NCBI RefSeq assembly: GCF_003194605.1
Contig: NZ_QHKY01000001.1
Span: 372,001-436,000, forward strand
DNA from: Nocardioides gilvus
GTDB taxonomy: Bacteria; Actinomycetota; Actinomycetes; Propionibacteriales; Nocardioidaceae
Reading direction: 5' to 3'
Length of the DNA: 64,000 bases
Below, piece by piece: positions 58,894-64,000 of this stretch; the first letter of the stretch is position 1; every line of letters begins with the position of its first letter. Under the pieces are notes generated by a model. It made no database searches, was not told where the DNA came from, and saw only the letters and a list, made by a program, of their open reading frames with translations. The position numbers were made by a program, and so were the translations under genes.

Positions 58894-60093
58894 TCAGGGA
58901 AGTGTGGCCGACTTCATCTGCTGCGACTTGTAGACACTGGAGATCACCACACCGTCGAGCCAGTCGGTGAGCCGCTCCGACTCGACGTCCAGCGCCGCGA
59001 CCCCGCCGGGACCAATCTCCTCCGCGCGACCGGGGCGCAGGACGACCCGGACCCGAGCGTCGTCGTCCTGGACCCAGCAGCCCACGATCCTTCCGTTCCA
59101 CCAGGCCGTCGTGCCCGCATTTCCGTTGGTGTCGAAGAGGTACGCCTTGTCGTCGGGGTCCAGGTAGAAGTCGCGCTGCTTCCAGCCCATGGTGGTCGGG
59201 TCGAGCACGGGCAGCAGCGCCGCCCAGGGTTCTTCGTCTGGGTCTGCGGGCGGTTCGACGTCGTCGGGAAGTACCCACCCGACGTCGCCGGCGTCGAGCG
59301 AGACCTGCGTTGCGTCGAGCTCGGCGAGCGCGCGGCGTACGACGGTCTTGGTGGCACCCAGCCACCACACGATGTCTGCCTCGGTGCCGGGACCGAAGGT
59401 GGCGAGCCACCGGCGTACGAGTTCGCGGTAGCCGTCGTGGGAGTCGAGCGGGGTCACCGGCTCCCCCAGCACCTGCTCGGTGACTCCCCAGGTCGGACGC
59501 GCCTGGCGCCAGTGGCCCCTGTTGCCGGCGCGCACGACCCGGCCCTCCGCACCGAGCAGAGTCAGGAGCCTCGGCCCGAGGGGGACCTCCGTGGTCCACC
59601 TGCCCGTGCCGACGGTGATCCGTCCCTCGAAGCGGGGATCGAGCCCTGCCACCTCCGCGGCGGTCACCGGGCCGCCCTCTGCCAGGTGCTGGAGCAACAG
59701 TTCGCTGGTCCGGGTCCACCACTCGTCGGGGTCCGTGGTGATGCCACTGGCCGCGACGTACTTCAGCAGCGCGCGCCGCTCCTGAGCCGCCGTACGCGCG
59801 GAGGCGCTGCCCAGCGCCGCCGGCAGGAGATCACGGGGGAAGACGAAGAGGGTCCGGCGCATGGCGAGCTGTCGCACGACGGTCCACTCGACGAAGAAGG
59901 CCTTCTCGACGTCTCCCACCTCGAGGCGGTCGACCCGAGCGAAGAGCGACAGGAAGACAGAGGGCGCCTCGGTGGCGTGCAGCACGGTCATCGCTCGGGT
60001 GGCTGACTCGACGTCGCCGAGTCGCCAGGTCGGGGCGATCCCGTGCCGGCGAGCCAGTCGGACGCGGCGTTCGGTGTCGCTGATGTGTCGCAC
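58894..60093 (-). CDS. AlkZ-like winged-helix DNA glycosylase (HTH_42)
   Basis: 399 residues of the YcaQ/AlkZ (HTH_42) superfamily, which unhooks DNA crosslinks and alkylated bases. Three tandem winged-helix units cover most of the length (LARRHGIAPTWRLGDVESATRAMTVLHATEAPSVFLSLFARV near the start). The catalytic-type motif is WKQRDFYLDP near residue 305, a Q-x-D variant of the Q-x-Q of E. coli YcaQ; LDPTTMGWK just before it is conserved. ATG 60093. A repair role is likely, but the exact substrate may differ because of the QxD motif. It interrupts the usual TIGR03960-TIGR03936 adjacency. Confidence 0.82.
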   Translation of the reverse strand: MRHISDTERRVRLARRHGIAPTWRLGDVESATRAMTVLHATEAPSVFLSLFARVDRLEVGDVEKAFFVEWTVVRQLAMRRTLFVFPRDLLPAALGSASARTAAQERRALLKYVAASGITTDPDEWWTRTSELLLQHLAEGGPVTAAEVAGLDPRFEGRITVGTGRWTTEVPLGPRLLTLLGAEGRVVRAGNRGHWRQARPTWGVTEQVLGEPVTPLDSHDGYRELVRRWLATFGPGTEADIVWWLGATKTVVRRALAELDATQVSLDAGDVGWVLPDDVEPPADPDEEPWAALLPVLDPTTMGWKQRDFYLDPDDKAYLFDTNGNAGTTAWWNGRIVGCWVQDDDARVRVVLRPGRAEEIGPGGVAALDVESERLTDWLDGVVISSVYKSQQMKSATLP

Positions 60094-60135
60094 CCGCCCA
60101 GCATGTCAGGAAGGCGCACCTGAGAAACTCAGGCA

Positions 60136-61326
60136 ATGCCCTCTCCCGCTGCGGGTCGCCGCACACTGCTGCTGGTCGGCCTCGCTCTCCTGGCCCTCAA
60201 CCTGCGCCCGGCTGCCGTGAGCGTGGGGCCGGTGCTGGAGGAAGTACGCCGCGGGCTCGACCTGTCTCCGGCCACCACGAGCATCCTCACCACATTGCCG
60301 GTGGTGGCCTTCGCCCTCGTCGGCGCAGCCGCTCCGTGGCTGGCCCGCAAGATCGGCATGCACCGTGTCACGTTGCTCTCCCTGGGCGCGGTCGTGCTGG
60401 GCCTGACGGCGCGCGCACTCACCGACTCCGGCGGGCGCTTCCTGCTCTGGACCTTCGTCGCGGTCTCCGGCATGGCCTGCGCCAACGTCCTGGCACCCTC
60501 GTTGGTCAAGCTCCACTTCCCGGACCGGATCGGCACGGCCACCGCGCTCTACACGACCTCGATGGCCGTCGGACTCACCCTGGCCTTCACCACGACCGTG
60601 CCGATCTCGGACGCCCTCGGCACCTGGCGCTGGGGCCTGGGCACGTGGGCCGTGGTGGCGCTGCTGGCGGCGTTGCCGTGGTTTGCCCTGGTGGCCCACG
60701 ACAAGCGCCCCGAGGCGGGGACCCGGACGATCACCTTCGGCCAGGTCGCCGGCACCCGGCTCGGCTGGGCGCTGGCGGCCTACTTCGGCGTGCAGTCGGC
60801 GATCGCGTACACGATGTTCGGTTGGTTCGCACAGCTCTGGCGCGACAACGGCTACACGGCCACCCAGGCGGGCATGCTCGTCGGCGTCATCGCAGCCGTC
60901 GGCATCCCGCTCTCCTTCGTGCTCCCGGCGGCGATCGCCAGGATCCGCGACCAGCGGATCCTGATGGTGGCGGTGATGGCCTGTTATCCGGTGGCCTTCG
61001 TCGGTCTGCTCGTGGCCCCGGAGCAGTGGGGGGTGCTCTGGGCCATCCTGCTCGGAGCGGGCGGGACGACCTTCCCGATCATCCTGGTGATGATCAGCCT
61101 GCGCGCCCGTACGGCAGCGGGCACCGCCGCCCTGTCGGGCTTCACCCAGTCGGTGGGCTATCTGATCGCCGCGCCCGGCCCCTTCGTCATCGGCCTGGTG
61201 CACAGCGCCAGCAACGGCTGGACCTGGCCGCTGGTGCTCCTGCTGGGACTGTTGGTGCCGCTCTTCGCGCTCGGTCTGTACGTCGGTCGGCCGACCTACC
61301 TCGAGGACCAGCTCGACCGTCGCTGA
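60136..61326 (+). CDS. MFS transporter (CynX/NimT-type)
   Basis: 396 residues with 12 predicted spans. The first reads LLVGLALLALNLRPAAVSVGPVLEEVRRGLDLSPATTSILTTLPVVAFALVGAAAPWLARKIGMHRV, matching the cyanate/2-nitroimidazole transporter group (NLRPAxxSVGPVL). Later: SGMACANVLAPSLVKLHFPDRIGTATALYTTSMAVG, also family-typical. Substrate unknown; members take up or export small anions and aromatic compounds. It is on the opposite strand to its neighbours, divergent from the AlkZ-like gene and convergent with the small membrane protein gene. Confidence 0.9.
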   Translation: MPSPAAGRRTLLLVGLALLALNLRPAAVSVGPVLEEVRRGLDLSPATTSILTTLPVVAFALVGAAAPWLARKIGMHRVTLLSLGAVVLGLTARALTDSGGRFLLWTFVAVSGMACANVLAPSLVKLHFPDRIGTATALYTTSMAVGLTLAFTTTVPISDALGTWRWGLGTWAVVALLAALPWFALVAHDKRPEAGTRTITFGQVAGTRLGWALAAYFGVQSAIAYTMFGWFAQLWRDNGYTATQAGMLVGVIAAVGIPLSFVLPAAIARIRDQRILMVAVMACYPVAFVGLLVAPEQWGVLWAILLGAGGTTFPIILVMISLRARTAAGTAALSGFTQSVGYLIAAPGPFVIGLVHSASNGWTWPLVLLLGLLVPLFALGLYVGRPTYLEDQLDRR

Positions 61327-61329
61327 GAC

Positions 61330-61563
61330 TCAGCGATTGCGCGCGGCGGACCTCTGCAACCAGATGAAGCCCGCGACAAGCAGGGCGATCCCGCCCAGCG
61401 CCACGGCCCACGCAGGCGCGCCGAAACGCAGCGCGAGCAGGGCACCCACGACCAGAGCCGCCGCCCCTAGGAGCAGAGCAAGGATAGCGAGACAGCCGAC
61501 CATGAGGCCCCCCGCAGAGCTCTGCGAGGCAGGCGAAAGCTGATCGCCCCGCTCAGGTGTCAC
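61330..61563 (-). CDS. Small membrane protein
   Basis: 77 residues from GTG 61563, which directly follows the TGA of the radical SAM gene (TGA-GTG), so translation is coupled to it. A hydrophilic N-terminus of about 18 residues precedes two hydrophobic segments (LMVGCLAILALLLGAAALVVGALLAL and AWAVALGGIALLVAGFIWL), then a basic end RSAARNR. No family recognised. Its role may be linked to the radical SAM protein, but only position suggests this. Confidence 0.65.
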   Translation of the reverse strand: MTPERGDQLSPASQSSAGGLMVGCLAILALLLGAAALVVGALLALRFGAPAWAVALGGIALLVAGFIWLQRSAARNR

Positions 61564-63561
61564 TCAGACCACGCTGAGCGGCAGGAGACGCTGGCCCGTG
61601 GGGCCGATCTGGATCTCGGTGTTCATCTCCGGGCACACGCCACAGTCGTAGCAGGGAGTCCAGCGACAGTCCTCAATCTCGACGTCGGCCCCTTCGGCGA
61701 CCGCGAGCGCGTCCTCCCAGTCACCCCACAGCCAGTCCTTGTCCAGACCGGAGTCGAGGTGGTCCCAGGGCATGACCTCGTCATAGGTGCGCTCGCGGGT
61801 GGTGTACCAGTCGAGGTCGACGCCGGTGCCGGCCAGCGCCTGGGCGGCCGCGTTCTCCCACCGGTCGTACGAGAAGTGCTCGCTCCACCCGTCGAAGCGG
61901 CCACCGTCACGCCAGACCTGCTCGAGGACCCGGCCGACCCGGCGGTCGCCGCGGGAGAGCAGTCCTTCGATGGTGCCGGGCTTGCCGTCGTGGTAGCGGA
62001 AACCGATCGCCCGGCCGTACTTCTTGTCGTCGCGCACGATGTCGCGCAGCTTCTTGAGCCGAGCGTCCGTGGTCTCGTGGTCGAGCTGCGCGGCCCACTG
62101 GAAGGGGGTGTGTGCCTTGGGCACGAACCCACCGATCGAGACGGTGCAACGCACGTCGTTGCGGCCCGAGACCTCGCGGCCCTTCTGGATGACGCGACGT
62201 GCCAGGTCGGCGACCTGGAGGACGTCCTCGTCGGTCTCCGTCGGCAGGCCGACCATGAAGTAGAGCTTCACCTGGCGCCAGCCGTGCGAGTAGGCCGCGG
62301 CGACCGTGGCGATCAGGTCCTCCTCGGTGACCATCTTGTTGATCACCTTGCGCATCCGCTCGCTGCCGCCCTCGGGGGCGAACGTCAGGCCCGAGCGGCG
62401 ACCGTTGCGGGAGAACTCGTTGGCCAGCGAGATGTTGAAGGCGTCGACGCGGGTCGAGGGCAGCGAGAGCGACACGTTGGAGCCCTCGTAACGGTCGGCC
62501 AGGTCCTTGGCGACCTCGCCGATCTCGCTGTGGTCCGCGCTCGAGAGCGAGAGCAGGCCCACTTCCTCGAAGCCGGACTTGCGGATGCCGTTCTCGACCA
62601 TGGCACCGATCGTGGTGATCGAACGCTCGCGGACCGGACGGGTGATCATGCCGGCCTGGCAGAAACGGCAGCCGCGGGTGCAACCGCGGAAGATCTCCAC
62701 GCTGAAGCGCTCGTGCACGGTCTCGGCCAGCGGCACCAGCGGGGCGGCCGGGTAGGGCCAGGCGTCGAGGTCCATCAGGGTGTGCTTGCGCACCCGGAAC
62801 GGGATGCCGGGACGGTTCGGCACGACGGCCTCGATGGTGCCGTCGGCGGCATAGGTGACGTCGTAGAACTTGGGCACGTAGACGCCGCCGCTGACGGCGA
62901 GGCGGCGCAGGAGTTCGTCCCTGTTGATGGCAGAGCCTCCGGGACCTGCTTTGTCCCTCTTCCACTCCCGCACGACCTCGGAGATCTTCAGCACGACCTC
63001 CTCGCCGTCGCCCAGGACGGCGGCGTCGATGAAGTCGGCGATCGGCTCGGGGTTGAAGGCGGCGTGGCCACCGGCCAGCACGATCGGCTCGTCCTCGCCG
63101 CGGTCCACGGCATGCATCGCGATGCCGGCCAGGTCGAGGGCGTTGAGCATGTTGGTGTAGCCGAGCTCGGTGGAGAAGCTCAGGCCGAAGACGTCGAAGT
63201 TGCGCACCAGACGGTGACCGTCGACCGTGAACTGGCCGATCCCGTCCTCGCGCATGACGGCCTCCATGTCGGGCCACACGGCGTACGTGCGCTCGGCGAG
63301 GATCCAGTCGCGCTCGTTGAGCACCTCGTACAGGATCTGTACGCCCTGGTTGGGAAGACCGACCTCGTAGGCGTCGGGGTACATCAACGCCCACCGGACG
63401 GTCTCGCCCTGCTCGGACGCAGCGCCACAATCCCACTCCTTGACGACCGAGTTCAGCTCGCCGCCGACGTACTGGATCGGCTTGGAGACCGACGGCAGCC
63501 GGGGCTCGAGCAGATGGAAGACCGAGGCGTCGGAGCCGGCGTGAACGGTGGCGGCAGACAT
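61564..63561 (-). CDS. TIGR03960 family B12-binding-domain radical SAM protein
   Basis: 665 residues. An N-terminal B12-binding-like (degenerate) domain (LMYPDAYEVGLPNQGVQILYEVLNERDWILAERTYAVWPDMEAVM) covers about 45-210. The radical SAM core has FRGCTRGCRFCQAGMITRPVRERS, i.e. Cys-x3-Cys-x2-Cys for the [4Fe-4S] cluster near residue 295. The C-terminal Cys-rich end is CRWTPCYDCGVCPEM. Its function is thought to be RNA modification together with the TIGR03936 protein. ATG 63561 has GTGAGG upstream; GTG 63576 is an alternative. First gene of the unit that includes the small membrane protein. Confidence 0.93.
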   Translation of the reverse strand: MSAATVHAGSDASVFHLLEPRLPSVSKPIQYVGGELNSVVKEWDCGAASEQGETVRWALMYPDAYEVGLPNQGVQILYEVLNERDWILAERTYAVWPDMEAVMREDGIGQFTVDGHRLVRNFDVFGLSFSTELGYTNMLNALDLAGIAMHAVDRGEDEPIVLAGGHAAFNPEPIADFIDAAVLGDGEEVVLKISEVVREWKRDKAGPGGSAINRDELLRRLAVSGGVYVPKFYDVTYAADGTIEAVVPNRPGIPFRVRKHTLMDLDAWPYPAAPLVPLAETVHERFSVEIFRGCTRGCRFCQAGMITRPVRERSITTIGAMVENGIRKSGFEEVGLLSLSSADHSEIGEVAKDLADRYEGSNVSLSLPSTRVDAFNISLANEFSRNGRRSGLTFAPEGGSERMRKVINKMVTEEDLIATVAAAYSHGWRQVKLYFMVGLPTETDEDVLQVADLARRVIQKGREVSGRNDVRCTVSIGGFVPKAHTPFQWAAQLDHETTDARLKKLRDIVRDDKKYGRAIGFRYHDGKPGTIEGLLSRGDRRVGRVLEQVWRDGGRFDGWSEHFSYDRWENAAAQALAGTGVDLDWYTTRERTYDEVMPWDHLDSGLDKDWLWGDWEDALAVAEGADVEIEDCRWTPCYDCGVCPEMNTEIQIGPTGQRLLPLSVV

Positions 63562-63699
63562 GGAGGAGAACCTCACGAGCTAGAGAGCGGGACGAGAGTA
63601 AAGCCTACGTCGGAAGTACGCATTGACCGCAGCCCGAGCGGGGGCCCGGCCTAGAATGGCCGCCGTTGAGGCGGGCAGTGGCCCGGGAGGAGTACGGCG

Positions 63700-64000
63700 T
63701 GTCAGGTGGAGCCAATGCAGGCCCTGACCGGGGGTACCAGATCCTGTGGTGGACAGCCGCAGGATTCATGGGGGCCTCCGGTGCTGGCGCATCCCTGCTC
63801 GGCGTTGCAGGAGAGCTGCCACACATCTGGCTCCTCGCCCCCATCTCCTTCGTCTGGCTCACCCTCGACTGGCCCGCAGGGCTCCACCCGTCGGCCTCGC
63901 TGCGCACCGCGGCGACGGTCGCCGCGATCTCGGCGATCGGGTTCGTGACGGCCTTCAGCATGGAGGCCTCCCTCGTCGACTGCGTACGCACCGCCGTGGG
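63700..64000 (+). CDS. Membrane protein, C-terminus beyond window
   Basis: GTG 63700 has a strong GGGAGGAG ribosome site 7 bases upstream. It opens a frame that runs to the right edge (100 codons). The start is VSGGANAGPDRGYQ, then hydrophobic segments ILWWTAAGFMGASGAGASLLG, HIWLLAPISFVWLTL and TAATVAAISAIGFVTAF, so it is an integral membrane protein. No family can be named from this part. TAGAAT at 63652-63657 is a possible -10. Divergent from the radical SAM gene. Confidence 0.7.

Overview
The window reads as chromosomal DNA of a high-GC Gram-positive bacterium of the phylum Actinomycetota, most like the Nocardioidaceae (Nocardioides and relatives). This rests on the very GC-rich coding sequence, frequent GTG starts, ATGA/GTGA gene overlaps, and actinobacterial gene orders: ilvB-ilvN-ilvC with serA, leuB and ilvE nearby; gatC-gatA-gatB; and radical SAM pair - RNase E - rplU - rpmA - obgE - proB. 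The genus is an inference from gene content; no rRNA or tRNA gene was found that would settle it.

Region 1 (1-21 kb) is mostly branched-chain amino acid and serine biosynthesis on the minus strand: a partial Ser/Thr kinase, ilvE, leuB, serA, ilvC, ilvN, ilvB and ilvD. Both BCAA operons start with a 13-codon leader peptide: ILVVV in front of leuB-ilvE, and LLV in front of ilvBNC, followed by hairpins. The ilvB one ends in a T run and is a classical attenuator. Between them lie a DsbA-like oxidoreductase, an ABC exporter, two methyltransferases, an S66 peptidase and membrane proteins.

Region 2 (21-31.3 kb) holds a DrrAB-type exporter, a lipoprotein sugar dehydrogenase, and the most interesting unit of the window. 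This is a five-gene minus-strand operon behind a recognisable cobalamin riboswitch. It encodes a secreted alpha/alpha-repeat protein resembling the alpha domain of intrinsic factor/transcobalamin, a surface-anchored protein resembling the DUF4430 (transcobalamin beta) domain, and a complete ECF transporter (T, fused A-A', S). The simplest reading is a corrinoid capture and uptake system whose binding protein is split in two.

Region 3 (31.3-40.3 kb) carries gatCAB, an SGNH lipoprotein, a GNAT enzyme, ligA and a DHA2 MFS exporter. Region 4 (40.3-47.4 kb) is accessory: an SNF2-type helicase, three decayed fragments of that helicase (one joined to a fragment of the MetE-like gene at 47.4-48.4 kb), a frameshifted DUF1330 gene, an ArsR-DHFR-SRPBCC operon with a perfect palindromic operator over a leaderless start, and a lower-GC patch with a secreted-protein gene cut by an in-frame TGA.

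Region 5 (47.4-64 kb) is housekeeping: MetE-like, mnmA, cysteine desulfurase, proB, obgE, rpmA, rplU, RNase E/G, and the TIGR03936/TIGR03960 pair separated by an AlkZ-like glycosylase, an MFS transporter and a small membrane protein. Genes run off both ends of the window.
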